From contig NZ_JAAMTH010000001.1 in assembly GCF_018283455.1 (NCBI RefSeq), positions 3,329,501-3,393,500 of the forward strand: a stretch of 64,000 nucleotides of DNA, in the 5' to 3' direction. Source of the stretch: Planococcus sp. MSAK28401 (GTDB taxonomy: Bacteria > Bacillota > Bacilli > Bacillales_A > Planococcaceae). The notes under the pieces were generated by a model. That model saw only the letters and a program-made list of their open reading frames with translations, had not been told where the DNA came from and made no database searches. Made by a program: the position numbers and the translations under genes. Positions within the stretch are counted from its first letter, which is position 1. Each line of letters opens with the position of its first letter. Shown piece after piece: positions 32,871 through 42,425 of this stretch.

Positions 32871-34364
32871 TCATTGAAAGAACGGGTTTCCGCGCTGGCC
32901 GATCCACAAGTCACTTTGTTCGATCTGTCTCGCGAGCTGCAGCAAGCGATGCTCTTCGCCTTTTTGCGCCATCACTTGGACGCCGATCGGCAAGTTCGCC
33001 TCGGTCACGTGAAGCGGCAAGGACATCGCCGGCTGGCCGGTCAAGTTCGCCAGTTGCGTGAATGGCGTATAGCTGAGGCTCGGCAAGAACATTGCATAGA
33101 TTAATTCTTGCTGATCCGTTGCATCACGAGCCATGTCGAGTGCTTGCAATAAGCGTGTACGCGATTCTTTAGAATGGCTCAATTCACCGATTTCCGGGGC
33201 AGGGTGTGCTGTCGCGGGAGTAATGTAGAAATCAAAACGCGCGTGCAATTCCGCCATTTTTGCAGCCGCTGCATCCCATGCGGCAAGGCTCGCCGAATAA
33301 TCAGCGGCCGAAACCCGTTTGCCGGCCGTTGCCAAAAGCCAGGACTCAATTTCCATATCGTCTTCCGACAAGCGCCGGCCGAATGTTTTCTCCAGATTTT
33401 TCTGAAGCAATGCCATTTCCCCGCTGTTCATCAAATAATACTCGCGCATCAATTGGACGCCGTCGATGTCAGGGGCTTGTTCTTCGACTCGATGCCCCTG
33501 CTCTTCAAGCCAGCGCACCGTCTTCAGCACGGCTTGTTTCGCATCTTCTGACACCAGCGTCCCAACAGGCGATTCCAGCGAAAACGCGATTGTCAGCGGC
33601 CCGTTAAACTCCCGGTCCAGTTGTTGCGTATAGTTGCCCGGAAACAGCGGCGTTTGAAACGCGGCTTCTGGCTGAATGATCTGCAATGCATCGAGCAGTG
33701 CAGCGCTGTCCCGCACCGTCCGGCTAAGCGCAAAATCGATCGATGCCCCTTGCCATTGTCGTCCGGCTCCCGGCCCGACAGGCGTTCTGCCGCGTGTCGG
33801 CTTGAGGCCGAACAAACCCGTGAATGATGCAGGGATGCGGATCGATCCGCCCCCGTCGCTGGCACCGGCGACCGGCACGATGCCCGAGGCGACAGCGGCC
33901 GCTGCCCCGCCGCTTGAGCCGCCTGGGGAGTGATCCGTATTCCACGGATTATGCGTCGGGCCAAATAACTCCGGTTCTGAAATATTCTTCAAGCCGAATT
34001 CCGGCGTATTTGTGTGGCCGACCGGGATGAGACCGGCTGCTTTTAAGCGCGCGACGAAATGAGAATCGCGTTCCGGGCGGAAGTCTGCCAGTAATTTCGA
34101 TCCTGCACTCAAGCGCTGGCCGGCGAGTGCTTGCGAGATGTTCTTCAAGGCAACCGGCACGCCGCCAAGAATGCCGCCTCTCGCATTCTCCGCCTCCAGC
34201 AATGCCTGTTCGTGGCGCTCCGCTGTGAAAGCATGAAGTTTCGGCTCCACTTCATCCAGACGCTGAAAGCTCAGTTCCACCAATTCCCTTGGGCTAACTT
34301 CCCCTTTTTTCACCAGTTCCGCAAGCGCTGTCGCATCGAGCGACAAGTATGTTTTCATATCCAT
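32871..34364 (-). CDS. amidase signature family enzyme
   Basis: This 497-residue protein contains the Ser-cisSer-Lys triad of amidases. The Lys is in VPVALKN (about 77-83), the cis-Ser in [15 protein letters not shown], and the nucleophile in [20 protein letters not shown]. It resembles stand-alone amidases rather than GatA, since no gatB or gatC is nearby. The chosen start is the ATG at 34364, just after a GGGGG stretch. The substrate is unknown. Confidence 0.9.
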   Translation of the reverse strand: MDMKTYLSLDATALAELVKKGEVSPRELVELSFQRLDEVEPKLHAFTAERHEQALLEAENARGGILGGVPVALKNISQALAGQRLSAGSKLLADFRPERDSHFVARLKAAGLIPVGHTNTPEFGLKNISEPELFGPTHNPWNTDHSPGGSSGGAAAAVASGIVPVAGASDGGGSIRIPASFTGLFGLKPTRGRTPVGPGAGRQWQGASIDFALSRTVRDSAALLDALQIIQPEAAFQTPLFPGNYTQQLDREFNGPLTIAFSLESPVGTLVSEDAKQAVLKTVRWLEEQGHRVEEQAPDIDGVQLMREYYLMNSGEMALLQKNLEKTFGRRLSEDDMEIESWLLATAGKRVSAADYSASLAAWDAAAAKMAELHARFDFYITPATAHPAPEIGELSHSKESRTRLLQALDMARDATDQQELIYAMFLPSLSYTPFTQLANLTGQPAMSLPLHVTEANLPIGVQVMAQKGEEHRLLQLARQIEQSDLWIGQRGNPFFQ

Positions 34365-34552
34365 TCCGTATGCCCCCGTTTCCCTTAGATCAGTCCAGTT
34401 GTTTCTCATTCTCAAGTGTAGCATTTCCTGAGACTGGCAAATAGCCAGGGGTTCGATGAGGTTTTGAGAAGCTTTCGAACTAAGTGCTTCCATTTGTTAT
34501 CTAAAATATAACGAAAATGGACACATTTGAAACAACTTTTCCGCTAAAACCG

Positions 34553-34601
34553 TTGACTTTAGTGAATGGCTAGCTATACTAGTAAATGAGAATCGTTTTC
34601 A
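34553..34601 (+). promoter_or_regulatory. SigA promoter with Fur box, iron transporter
   Basis: TTGACT (34553-34558) and TATACT (34575-34580) are 16 nt apart. Just downstream, TGAGAATCGTTTTCA (34587-34601) fits the 7-1-7 Fur box TGATAAT-N-ATTATCA with three differences. Iron-dependent repression at the transcription start is inferred and agrees with the ferric-iron cargo. Confidence 0.75.
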
Positions 34602-34642
34602 TTTGAATAAGATTCATCAACCATTTCAAAGGAGAGACATCC

Positions 34643-35719
34643 ATGAAGAAATTGTTTTCATTCTTATTAGTGCTTGGCACGCTTTTGATCCTTGCTGCAT
34701 GCGGCAGCTCGAACAATTCAGAAGAACAACCGGCGGAAACGTCCGGCGACGAAACTGAAACAGCCAGCAACGAAGTGAATCTATATACAGCCCGCCACTA
34801 TGATGTGGACGATGAGCTTTACAAAAAGTTTGAAGAAGAAACTGGCATCAAAGTCAACTTGATTAAAGGCGAAGCTGACGAGTTGCTTGAGCGTATCAAG
34901 CGTGAAGGCGACGCAACACAAGCCGATTTGTTTTTGACGGCTGATGCAGGCCGCCTGCACCGCGCGAAAGAAGACGGCATTTTGCAGTCAGTTTCAAGCG
35001 ATGTGCTGGATGAGCAGATCCCTGCCAACTTCCAGGACGAAGACCAAATGTGGTATGGCCTGACAAAACGCGCACGCGTCATTATGTACGATAAAGAAAA
35101 AGTCGATCCGTCTGAACTATCCACGTACGAAGCATTAACGGAAGACGAATGGGTGGGACGCGTCTTGATCCGCAGCTCTGAGAACATCTACAACCAATCC
35201 TTGCTCGCTTCTTTCATTGAATTGAACGGTGAAGAAGAAGCAAAAGAATGGGCAGCCGGCATGGTTGACAACTTTGCGCGCGACCCTGAAGGCGGCGACC
35301 GCGACCAAGCCAAAGCAATCGCAGCGGGCGTCGGCGATGTAGCCATCATGAACACGTATTACTTCGGCCAAATGCTGAATTCTGAAGACCCTGAAGAAGT
35401 CAAAGTGGCTGAAGGCCTCGATGTATTCTTCCCGAACCAGGATACGACAGGCACGCACGTGAACGTCAGCGGCGCGGGTGTGGTAAAATCAGCTAAGAAC
35501 CAAGAAAATGCGATTAAATTGCTGGAGTTTCTCTCCGCACCGGAAGCACAGGAAACATTCGCTTCCGTCAATTATGAATACCCAGTAAACGAAGCAGTGG
35601 AACCATCCGAATTGCTGCAATCATGGGGTGACTTCAAAGAGCAGGACATCTCGATGTCTGCACTCGGCGAAAACAATGCCCAAGCGATTCTATTGTTCAA
35701 CGAAGTCGGCTGGAAATAA
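34643..35719 (+). CDS. ferric iron ABC transporter, substrate-binding lipoprotein
   Basis: This 358-residue protein has a lipoprotein signal with lipobox LAAC at about 18-21. A Ser/Glu/Thr-rich linker (about 24-48) and an FbpA/FutA-type binding domain follow. VNLYTARHYDVDDELYKKF and the paired tyrosines further on (MNTYYFGQM) are typical of ferric-ion clamps. It is anchored outside the membrane. It is the first gene of a three-gene operon with permease and ATPase. Confidence 0.92.
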   Translation: MKKLFSFLLVLGTLLILAACGSSNNSEEQPAETSGDETETASNEVNLYTARHYDVDDELYKKFEEETGIKVNLIKGEADELLERIKREGDATQADLFLTADAGRLHRAKEDGILQSVSSDVLDEQIPANFQDEDQMWYGLTKRARVIMYDKEKVDPSELSTYEALTEDEWVGRVLIRSSENIYNQSLLASFIELNGEEEAKEWAAGMVDNFARDPEGGDRDQAKAIAAGVGDVAIMNTYYFGQMLNSEDPEEVKVAEGLDVFFPNQDTTGTHVNVSGAGVVKSAKNQENAIKLLEFLSAPEAQETFASVNYEYPVNEAVEPSELLQSWGDFKEQDISMSALGENNAQAILLFNEVGWK

Positions 35720-35732
35720 GCTGAGTGATTTC

Positions 35733-35761
35733 CCCTTGCCGCTGGTTTAGTGCGGCAAGGG
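35733..35761 (+). terminator. intercistronic hairpin after the binding-protein gene
   Basis: CCCTTGCCGC and GCGGCAAGGG form a perfect 10-bp stem around 9 nt, followed by a weak T-rich tail. In ABC operons such hairpins commonly stabilise or overproduce the binding-protein mRNA relative to the permease. Confidence 0.65.
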
Positions 35762-35794
35762 ATTTCTTGCGAGTTGGAAAGAGGTGCCTGGATT

Positions 35795-37426
35795 TTGCAA
35801 CGCAGATTGGCCAATTTCAATATCTGGACTGTAGGGGCAGTCGTCATCATTCTGATGCTGTTCCTGCCGAACTTGACCATTGTCACCGGGCTGTTCACGC
35901 CGTCGAATGACAATTGGGAACATATGAAAGAATTCGTATTGCGTCAGTTTGTCATCAACTCATTGATCCTGACGCTCGCGACAGCGTTCTTCACGATTCT
36001 GATCGGGCTGAGCCTGGCCTGGCTGATCGCCCAATACGATTTTCCATTCCGGCGCTTTTTGAAGTGGGCGTTGATCCTCCCTCTTTCCATCCCGCCGTTT
36101 ATCGGTGCTTATACGTACCACGGCATCTTGAATTTCACCGGCGCCATCCAGACGACGCTGCGCGAGGGATTCGGAATGGAGCTGAACCCGGCGTATTTCG
36201 ATATCATGAACTTGCCTGGTGCGATTTTCATTTACACGATGTTTTTGTACCCTTATGTTTACACGATCACGCAAGTGTATTTGTCTGAACAATCGGCGTC
36301 ATTGATCGAAAGCACACGGTTGCTCGGCAAAGGCCCTTGGCGCACGTTTTTCCAAGTGGTGCTGCCGATTTCACGGATTTCCATCATCGCCGGCGCGAGC
36401 CTCGTCGTGTTGGAAGTGCTGAATGATTACGGCGTCGTGAAATATTACGGCATCCAAACCTTTACGACCGCCATCTTCCAAAGCTGGTTCGGCCTTGGGG
36501 ATTTGGATACGTCGATCAAACTGGCCGCGTCTCTCATGGGCTTTGTCATTATCATTCTACTCATCGAGAAGCTGCTCCGCGGCAGGCGGCAATACAGCTA
36601 TTTCTCGACGAAAGTGCGCCCGCTCCAGCTCATCCCGCTTAGCGGCTGGAAAGGCTTTGCGGCGGCAGGCTATGGCATGGTGATCTTGAGCCTCGGCTTC
36701 TTCATCCCTGTCATTCAGCTGATTGACTGGACGATTTTGACCTTCGGGACGATTCCGATGGAAGAATTCATGCGCTATGTGCAAAACTCGGTGTTTGTTG
36801 CCGGGCTCAGCGCCACCTTGATCGTCATCCTTGCGCTCATCGTCGGGAATTTCGCCCGCATGGTGCAAGGCAAATATACGAAGCTCTTGCCGAAACTGAC
36901 AGTGCTCGGCTATTCGATTCCTGGGGCGGTCATCGCCGTCGCCGTCGTCACAGCCTTTGTCGCACTCGATGGCTACCTCGCTCCCGTTTATGTGGCGATC
37001 GGCCTCGAGACGACGCTGGTGCTCAGCGTCAGCATTGTTCTGCTGCTTGCCGCTTACATCATCCGCTTCTTCGCCATCGGCTATAACTCGATTGAGACAG
37101 GCTATGACAAGATCGGCACGAACTTCCGGGATGCTTCAAGACTGCTCGGCGCCGGCCCGACGAAGACCTTTTTCAAAGTCGACGTACCGATGATGAAAGG
37201 CGCGATTATCAGCGGATTTATCCTGGTCTTCATCGATGTGCTCAAGGAGATTCCCTTGACATTGATCCTCAGACCGTTTAATTTTGATACATTGTCAACA
37301 AAAGCTTTCCAGTACGCAAGTGATGAAAAAATCATGGAGGCTTCCCAAGCTTCCCTTTTGATTGTCGGCATCAGCGCCTTGGCCATTGTGATTTTCTATA
37401 AGATACTCGAGAAGGAGATGGATTGA
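35795..37426 (+). CDS. ferric iron ABC transporter, fused permease
   Basis: This 543-residue protein consists of two tandem permease domains of the FbpB type, about 12 helices in all. The coupling loops are ESTRLLGKGPWRTFFQVVLP in the first half and RDASRLLGAGPTKTFFKVDVP in the second. The TTG at 35795 follows AAAGAGGTG at 8 nt; a longer GTG-started frame would include the hairpin. It carries ferric iron through the membrane, driven by the next gene product. Confidence 0.92.
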   Translation: MQRRLANFNIWTVGAVVIILMLFLPNLTIVTGLFTPSNDNWEHMKEFVLRQFVINSLILTLATAFFTILIGLSLAWLIAQYDFPFRRFLKWALILPLSIPPFIGAYTYHGILNFTGAIQTTLREGFGMELNPAYFDIMNLPGAIFIYTMFLYPYVYTITQVYLSEQSASLIESTRLLGKGPWRTFFQVVLPISRISIIAGASLVVLEVLNDYGVVKYYGIQTFTTAIFQSWFGLGDLDTSIKLAASLMGFVIIILLIEKLLRGRRQYSYFSTKVRPLQLIPLSGWKGFAAAGYGMVILSLGFFIPVIQLIDWTILTFGTIPMEEFMRYVQNSVFVAGLSATLIVILALIVGNFARMVQGKYTKLLPKLTVLGYSIPGAVIAVAVVTAFVALDGYLAPVYVAIGLETTLVLSVSIVLLLAAYIIRFFAIGYNSIETGYDKIGTNFRDASRLLGAGPTKTFFKVDVPMMKGAIISGFILVFIDVLKEIPLTLILRPFNFDTLSTKAFQYASDEKIMEASQASLLIVGISALAIVIFYKILEKEMD

Positions 37427-37427
37427 T

Positions 37428-38174
37428 ATGTTTGTCGCCATTGAAGATGTGAGTTTTTCCTATCCGAATACACAGGCCCCTGCACTTGATCGATTCACGC
37501 TGGACATTAAAAAAGGTGAGGTCATTTCGATCCTCGGCCGCAGCGGCAGCGGAAAAAGCACGATTTTGCGCTTGCTCGCTGGGCTTGAACGGCCGAAAAA
37601 TGGACGCCTGGTCATCCAGGACGAAACCTTGTTCGACGACAAGACATTTTTGCAGCCTGAAAAACGCGGCATCGGCATGGTCTTCCAGGACTACGCTTTG
37701 TTCCCGCATATGACGGTTGCTGCGAATATCATGTTCGGCTTGTCAGGCATGAAAAAAGCCGATAAGAAGAGACGCATGCATGAAATGCTCGAGTTGGTCG
37801 AATTGCAGGAGTACGAAAAACGTTATCCGCATCAATTGAGCGGCGGCCAGCAGCAGCGTGTGGCAATTGCCCGCGCGATTGCGCCGAACCCTCATTTGAT
37901 TCTGCTGGATGAACCGTTCAGTAATTTGGATGCCGAGCTGCAAGGAAAAATTCGCAAAGATCTTCGGGAGATTTTGAAAAAGGCGAACATCACCTCCATC
38001 TTCGTAACACACGATGAAAAAGACGCGCATATCCTTGCCGACCGCATTGTGAAATTGAAAGACGGCAAAATGGATTTTGTCGGGCGCCCGTGCGATATGC
38101 TCGATACGTTCCGCCAAGAAGCCATTGCCGAATCCGAAGAAGTATTGAAATCCCAACCCGTCGTCAATGTATAA
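37428..38174 (+). CDS. ferric iron ABC transporter, ATP-binding protein
   Basis: This 248-residue ATPase has Walker A GRSGSGKST (about 37-45), signature LSGGQQQR, Walker B LILLDEPFSNLD, and the switch His in IFVTHDEKDA. It begins 1 bp after the permease stop. The short C-terminus lacks the regulatory domain seen in some FbpC proteins. Confidence 0.93.
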   Translation: MFVAIEDVSFSYPNTQAPALDRFTLDIKKGEVISILGRSGSGKSTILRLLAGLERPKNGRLVIQDETLFDDKTFLQPEKRGIGMVFQDYALFPHMTVAANIMFGLSGMKKADKKRRMHEMLELVELQEYEKRYPHQLSGGQQQRVAIARAIAPNPHLILLDEPFSNLDAELQGKIRKDLREILKKANITSIFVTHDEKDAHILADRIVKLKDGKMDFVGRPCDMLDTFRQEAIAESEEVLKSQPVVNV

Positions 38175-38183
38175 GTAACTATG

Positions 38184-38222
38184 AAAAGCCGGCCTTTCCG
38201 TCATGGAAGGCCGGCTTTTTTT
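38184..38222 (+). terminator. terminator of the iron transport operon
   Basis: AAAGCCGGCCTTTCC pairs with GGAAGGCCGGCTTT around a short loop and is followed by T7. Confidence 0.88.
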
Positions 38223-38317
38223 GATGATCCGCTAAACAAGGAGCTGCCTTAGCATTTTTGAAAAATCTTCCTTTTTGGCGTACATTAAATAATAAGAATA
38301 GACGGGGGGGGGATTGT

Positions 38318-38623
38318 ATGGATGTATTGATGTATTTATTTCTTGCGGCATTGTTGGTCCCGGTAAATATATTTCTCATAAAATGGCACAGAAGCGGAAG
38401 ATTTCCGCTCTGGGCTACGGGCATATTATTGGCCGTTTTCGGCATTGGACTTGGCTATGCCGCCCGTTTCCTGCTGGTTGATATCTGGGCTACCGGTCAA
38501 GGAGGCGCTATAATGGCTGCGTTCATAGGTCTCGTTGTACTGGCCAATGGCGTGATCCATTTCGTGATCGGGCTGATATTGGCTATCGTAAAACTAGTTG
38601 CCAACAAGCGTGCGCGAGCATAA
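38318..38623 (+). CDS. small membrane protein, unknown
   Basis: This 101-residue protein has about three membrane helices (DVLMYLFLAALLVPVNIFLI, then WATGILLAVFGIGLGYAARF and GLVVLANGVIHFVIGLILAI). The ATG at 38318 follows a run of nine G that may serve as ribosome site; the run is also a likely spot for slippage. No family is recognised. It is monocistronic between two terminators. Confidence 0.65.
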   Translation: MDVLMYLFLAALLVPVNIFLIKWHRSGRFPLWATGILLAVFGIGLGYAARFLLVDIWATGQGGAIMAAFIGLVVLANGVIHFVIGLILAIVKLVANKRARA

Positions 38624-38624
38624 G

Positions 38625-38667
38625 AAACCCCAAACTACGCAGATTCTGAGCGTGGCTTGGGGTTTTT
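38625..38667. terminator. terminator after the small membrane protein gene
   Basis: AAACCCCAA pairs with TTGGGGTTT around a 23-nt partly paired loop and is followed by TT. Confidence 0.6.
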
Positions 38668-38718
38668 GATTTAGATATCTCGCTGAATAAGCATGTCGCT
38701 TTAACGCTTCCCAATAGT

Positions 38719-40458
38719 TTAATGAATGTCTTCAAGTTCCACTTTCATCCATCCCCGGACGCTATTGATGAACCAGATGGCGTCGAATGTGTCGAGCTCG
38801 TCTTTCTTCAGCACTTTTGGTTCAATTCGCCCTTCTTCAATGAGCTGTTCGCGGTAGGTGCCGCCAAGCAGGCCGCTTGAGACGGGCGGCGTGTAGAAAC
38901 GGCCGTCTTTTTCTGCGACCAGGTTGCCGATGGTGAACTCGGTCAATTCCTCACGGTCATTCCATAACAACACGGAAAAAGCGTCAGGTGCTTGCTGTTG
39001 GTGCTGTTCATAGATGCCGCGGTTGGTCGTTTTGTGATAGAGAAATGCATTTCGGTTGTCGACTGGCGATTTGGCGAGCGTACAGCGGATCGGCTGCTCG
39101 ATTCGGGCTGCCGGCTGTGCAGTCAGCTCCATCTTGCCGCTGCGCTCAAGCGTCAGGCGGACTTTGAAAAGGCCTGTCGCATGCTGTGAAGCAAGCGATT
39201 CCAATTGTTTCGCCACAACTTCTTCATCCAATGCAAAACGGAAATATGCCGCGCTTTTTTTCAGCCGTGTGAGGTGAAGCGCGACCAGCGGATAGTTCCC
39301 GTCTTCTAGCTTAAGCGATTCGAGCAAGGCGAATTCCGGACGCTGGTCGGTCAGCACGCGGGCTTTCGTCAAAAGCTCCTCGTACTCGCCTTCGGATGTT
39401 GAATCCCAGGTGATGCCGCCGCCTACACCGTAGCGCGCAGCAGATTTATCCTGATCGATGACGACGGTGCGGATCGGCACATTGAAGATGGCGTTCTTTT
39501 CAGGCGTGATATAGCCGATTGCGCCGCAATAGACTTCCCGCGGCGTCTGTTCAAGTTCGGCGATATAGCGCATCGTGCTGACTTTCGGCGCGCCGGTGAT
39601 CGAACCGCACGGAAACAATGCCTGGAACCAGTCGAATACGCTGAGTCCTTCCGGCAATTCAGCTTCCACCGTTGAGGTGAGCTGATGGACGGTCGGGTAT
39701 TTCTCCGCTTCAAACAGCTTCGGCACTTGGACCGTCCCCCGCTTGGCAAGGCGGCTCATATCGTTTCGCAATAGATCGACAATCATCAAGTTCTCGGCGC
39801 GTTCTTTTTCCGAATCGAGCAGTACATCCAAAATAGCCTCATCTTCCCAGTTCGTCCTGCCGCGCGGAGCAGTGCCTTTCATCGGTTTCGTACGGATGTG
39901 TGAACCGTCGATGCGAAAGAACAGTTCCGGCGATGCCGATAAAATCTGATGGCGACCGATGTCTAAGTAAGCACTGTAATCCGCTTGCTGGTTGCGTGCA
40001 AGCTGCCGGTAAAATGCTTTTGCATCGCCTTTGAATCCTGCAGTGAGGCGTTCCGTGTAATTCACTTGATAGGTATCGCCTTCTTCGATGGCCTGGCGGA
40101 TTTTCCGGATGCCGTTCTTGTACTCAGCAACGGAGCCTTCAAGGGTCCAGTCCGATACTTCATAATTCCCTTCGCTTGAAGGTTTTGGCGCTTGTGTTTT
40201 GCTATAGATGCCGAACCATACAAGCGGCATTTCAACACCGTCGCGAACGGCCATTTCCGGATGAAAAGCAGGCGCTGCTTCGTAGGATACATAACCCGCC
40301 GCGTAATAGCCCCGTGATGTGTAATGGTCGACTTGTTCAAAAACGCCTGCCACATCCTTCAGCGACTTCGCTTCAAGCACCGCGTGCGGCTCGGAAAAAG
40401 CGATCGTTTCCGGTGTTCCGTCGTCTTTCGCAAAATCAAACTGCAGATAAGGGGCCAT
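38719..40458 (-). CDS. pabB: aminodeoxychorismate synthase component I fused to a PabC-like lyase domain
   Basis: This 579-residue protein has a chorismate-binding domain at about 100-375 (GDTYQVNYTERLTAGF, KPMKGTAPRGR, FPCGSITGAPKVSTM). A class IV aminotransferase-like domain at about 380-579 ends near SSGLLGGTYREQLIEEG. PabB makes 4-amino-4-deoxychorismate with PabA; the PabC-like part would then release p-aminobenzoate for folate. The PIKGT variant KPMKGT fits PabB rather than TrpE. ATG 40458 has AAAGGAGG upstream and lies inside the end of pabA. Confidence 0.9.
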   Translation of the reverse strand: MAPYLQFDFAKDDGTPETIAFSEPHAVLEAKSLKDVAGVFEQVDHYTSRGYYAAGYVSYEAAPAFHPEMAVRDGVEMPLVWFGIYSKTQAPKPSSEGNYEVSDWTLEGSVAEYKNGIRKIRQAIEEGDTYQVNYTERLTAGFKGDAKAFYRQLARNQQADYSAYLDIGRHQILSASPELFFRIDGSHIRTKPMKGTAPRGRTNWEDEAILDVLLDSEKERAENLMIVDLLRNDMSRLAKRGTVQVPKLFEAEKYPTVHQLTSTVEAELPEGLSVFDWFQALFPCGSITGAPKVSTMRYIAELEQTPREVYCGAIGYITPEKNAIFNVPIRTVVIDQDKSAARYGVGGGITWDSTSEGEYEELLTKARVLTDQRPEFALLESLKLEDGNYPLVALHLTRLKKSAAYFRFALDEEVVAKQLESLASQHATGLFKVRLTLERSGKMELTAQPAARIEQPIRCTLAKSPVDNRNAFLYHKTTNRGIYEQHQQQAPDAFSVLLWNDREELTEFTIGNLVAEKDGRFYTPPVSSGLLGGTYREQLIEEGRIEPKVLKKDELDTFDAIWFINSVRGWMKVELEDIH

Positions 40459-41059
40459 CGTGTGCGCCTCCTTTCTTTTCACGATTCCATAATTGGGCGT
40501 TCTGATAAGCGGTCGCGAGCATCTGAAACCCATCCTTCGTCAAAATTGATTCAGGATGGAACTGGATGCCTTCAACCGGTAATTCCTTATGGCGCACGCC
40601 CATAATGCTGCCATCTTCTGCTGTTGCCGTCACTTCGAAAATTCCTGGCAGCGTATCGATTTCCGCTACGAGCGAATGATAACGTACGACCGGCGTCGGT
40701 GAAATCAATCCCGCAAAAACGCCCTGTCCGGAGTGCGCCACTTCCGATACCTTGCCGTGTACAGGCTGTGCGCCTTTACGGACTTTCCCGCCGTAAAACT
40801 CGACGATACTTTGGTGGCCCAAGCACACGCCGAGTATCGGCACGTTCCCGCTGAGCTGTTCGAGCACTTTGGTTCCGACGCCCGGCTGTAAAGGCTTGCC
40901 CGGCCCTGGCGACAGCACAATCAGTTCCGGCGATAAGGCTTCGATGTCCCGGAGCGCGGCCTGGTCATTCTGGAAAACTTCCACACGCGCACCGAGCCGC
41001 TCGAAATAATGGACCAGATTATATGTAAATGAATCATAATGATCGATGATGGCAATCAC
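40436..41059 (-). CDS. pabA: aminodeoxychorismate/anthranilate synthase glutaminase subunit
   Basis: This 207-residue class I glutamine amidotransferase has the nucleophile Cys in GVCLGHQSIVEFYGG (about 78-92) and the His-Glu pair in QFHPESIL. YDSFTYNLVHYF at the N-terminus is typical of PabA/TrpG. The start is GTG with GAGGAG 8 nt upstream. It overlaps the pabB fusion by 23 bp. Because no trp genes are near, folate synthesis is its likely main role, although PabA can serve both pathways in Bacillus. Confidence 0.92.
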   Translation of the reverse strand: MIAIIDHYDSFTYNLVHYFERLGARVEVFQNDQAALRDIEALSPELIVLSPGPGKPLQPGVGTKVLEQLSGNVPILGVCLGHQSIVEFYGGKVRKGAQPVHGKVSEVAHSGQGVFAGLISPTPVVRYHSLVAEIDTLPGIFEVTATAEDGSIMGVRHKELPVEGIQFHPESILTKDGFQMLATAYQNAQLWNREKKGGAHDGPLSAV

Positions 41060-41267
41060 AGGAAAAACTCCTCTTCAAATGGAATGTTGCGTAAATTCAT
41101 TATAAAGGGAGGATAGGGATTAAGCATCGTTTATCTAATGGCGAGGTTTGATCCTAAGGCAAAGTTGTTATATCTACAGCACCGATTAGAAAATATTTCC
41201 TTATATGTATTTTCAAGCTTTGTCTAAGTTATACTACGATTAGCTTGTAATGAAGGGAGATATCGTG

Positions 41268-41417
41268 ATGGAAAAGAATTTACTCGTTTATATAGCAGTT
41301 GGAGCCCTTCTTGGACTGTTCTACGGCAGCATTTGGCAAGGAGTCGCCGCCATGTCATTGGTTTATATTGCATTGCGCCTCGACCATTTGATAAAGCTAT
41401 TGGAATTTAAAAAGTAA
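41268..41417 (+). CDS. 49-residue membrane protein, unknown
   Basis: The frame begins MEKNLLVYIAVGALLGLF and ends LIKLLEFKK. It would form one or two membrane helices (about 4-37) with a basic tail. GAAGGGAG lies 10 nt ahead of the ATG. It is divergent from pabA, and the 208-bp gap upstream is AT-rich without other signals. It has no known family; codon use and ribosome site support a real gene. Confidence 0.6.
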   Translation: MEKNLLVYIAVGALLGLFYGSIWQGVAAMSLVYIALRLDHLIKLLEFKK

Positions 41418-41450
41418 GACGAGAAATTTACACCATCGCCAACCAGGAGA

Positions 41451-41660
41451 TTATTCTTGTTTGGCCTCTTTCCGTTCTTGCGCTTCTTTTCTTTTCACCC
41501 TTTTCTCAAACCAAAATCCGCCGCGTATAAATAGCGTGATGAACAAAGCTTTAAGGATATTTTCTTGTAAATGCCATGTGCCTTGCTCTGTGTAATCCAT
41601 CCAACTATTTAAAGCTGCAAGCACCAAAAATCCTATAAAATATACTATAAATTCACGCAT
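41451..41660 (-). CDS. 69-residue membrane protein, unknown
   Basis: It has one or two membrane helices (REFIVYFIGFLVLAALNSWM and a second around ILKALFITLFIRGGFWF) and a highly charged Lys/Glu tail. The ATG at 41660 has GGAGG 7 nt upstream. No family is recognised. It converges with the 49-residue protein gene and may be monocistronic. Confidence 0.65.
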   Translation of the reverse strand: MREFIVYFIGFLVLAALNSWMDYTEQGTWHLQENILKALFITLFIRGGFWFEKRVKRKEAQERKEAKQE

Positions 41661-41744
41661 GTCCAAGCCTCCATTTGCATGCCTTGTCTCAACATGCCCA
41701 CCATAACATGCGGACTTTCATATTCCAAATAAAGGATGAACATT

Positions 41745-41774
41745 AAAACCCAGATCGCTAAGCGTCCGGGTTTT
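41745..41774 (-). terminator. weak terminator upstream of the 132-residue gene's end
   Basis: AAAACCC and GGGTTTT close a hairpin whose interior TCGCT/AAGCG pairs only partly. It lies just past the stop of the minus-strand gene at 41781. Confidence 0.5.
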
Positions 41775-41780
41775 GTCTAT

Positions 41781-42179
41781 TTAATCGATCTGGCGCAATG
41801 CAGCAGCGAGCCGTGCGGCGAAATTCTCCGGCGGTTCCTCTGCAATTAGGCGCAGGCACACAATATTCGGATTCGAGTCGATGCTTTGCTCAAATTCTGT
41901 CGGCAAGGCTATCGGGTATTGCTGCAAGGCTTGCGTAAATAACGGCACTTCTTCAGGGAGCAGGTAAATGTCTGCTTTGTTCTCGGCAGAGCCATCGGAT
42001 TTCAGGTTTCGAAACGATATATCGTGTTCCAGTGTGCAATCAAAATTTTTATCATGCAATTGAATGGTTACGATCCGGTTTTTCTTGATCAGGCATTCCA
42101 TGTCCGTGGTCTCGGTTTCAGCCTCAAGCAAGTTACCGACCTGTTGTGCCAGGTCCATGATAGTGTGTTCGATTTTCAT
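41781..42179 (-). CDS. 132-residue soluble protein, unknown
   Basis: It is an alpha/beta protein beginning MKIEHTIMDLAQQVGNLL, with an acidic middle and a C-terminus NFAARLAAALRQID. The start at 42179 follows AAAGGGGA; a longer frame would run into a terminator hairpin. No conserved motif or family was recognised and neighbours give no clue. Confidence 0.6.
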   Translation of the reverse strand: MKIEHTIMDLAQQVGNLLEAETETTDMECLIKKNRIVTIQLHDKNFDCTLEHDISFRNLKSDGSAENKADIYLLPEEVPLFTQALQQYPIALPTEFEQSIDSNPNIVCLRLIAEEPPENFAARLAAALRQID

Positions 42180-42215
42180 ATCGTTCCCCTTTCTTAAAGC
42201 CAAGTTACGCAAAAG

Positions 42216-42260
42216 AAAAAAACGCCGAAAAAAACCCAAGCAAGGGCTTTTTTCGGCGTT
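42216..42260 (-). terminator. terminator of the acidic lipoprotein gene
   Basis: On the minus strand AACGCCGAAAAAA pairs with TTTTTTCGGCGTT around a loop with an inner CCC/GGG pair, and is followed by T5. Confidence 0.8.
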
Positions 42261-42425
42261 GGTTCCAGCGCTATAGTCTGTTCCATTTTACCAAAGTGGA
42301 ATTATTTATTTTGAAGCAGTGATTATTGATTCTTGACCGGAAATACTATGGCTTCCCGTTCTTGAATAGTATAAGACAAATCATCCAAAAAGAGAAACTA
42401 TAGGCCTACACCTACTTATACAAAA

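Noticed and set aside
32196-33104. 302-codon plus-strand frame
   Set aside because: It is an out-of-frame reading of the OFA transporter that crosses its terminator into the antisense of the amidase. The protein is rich in His/Arg/Cys with no motif.
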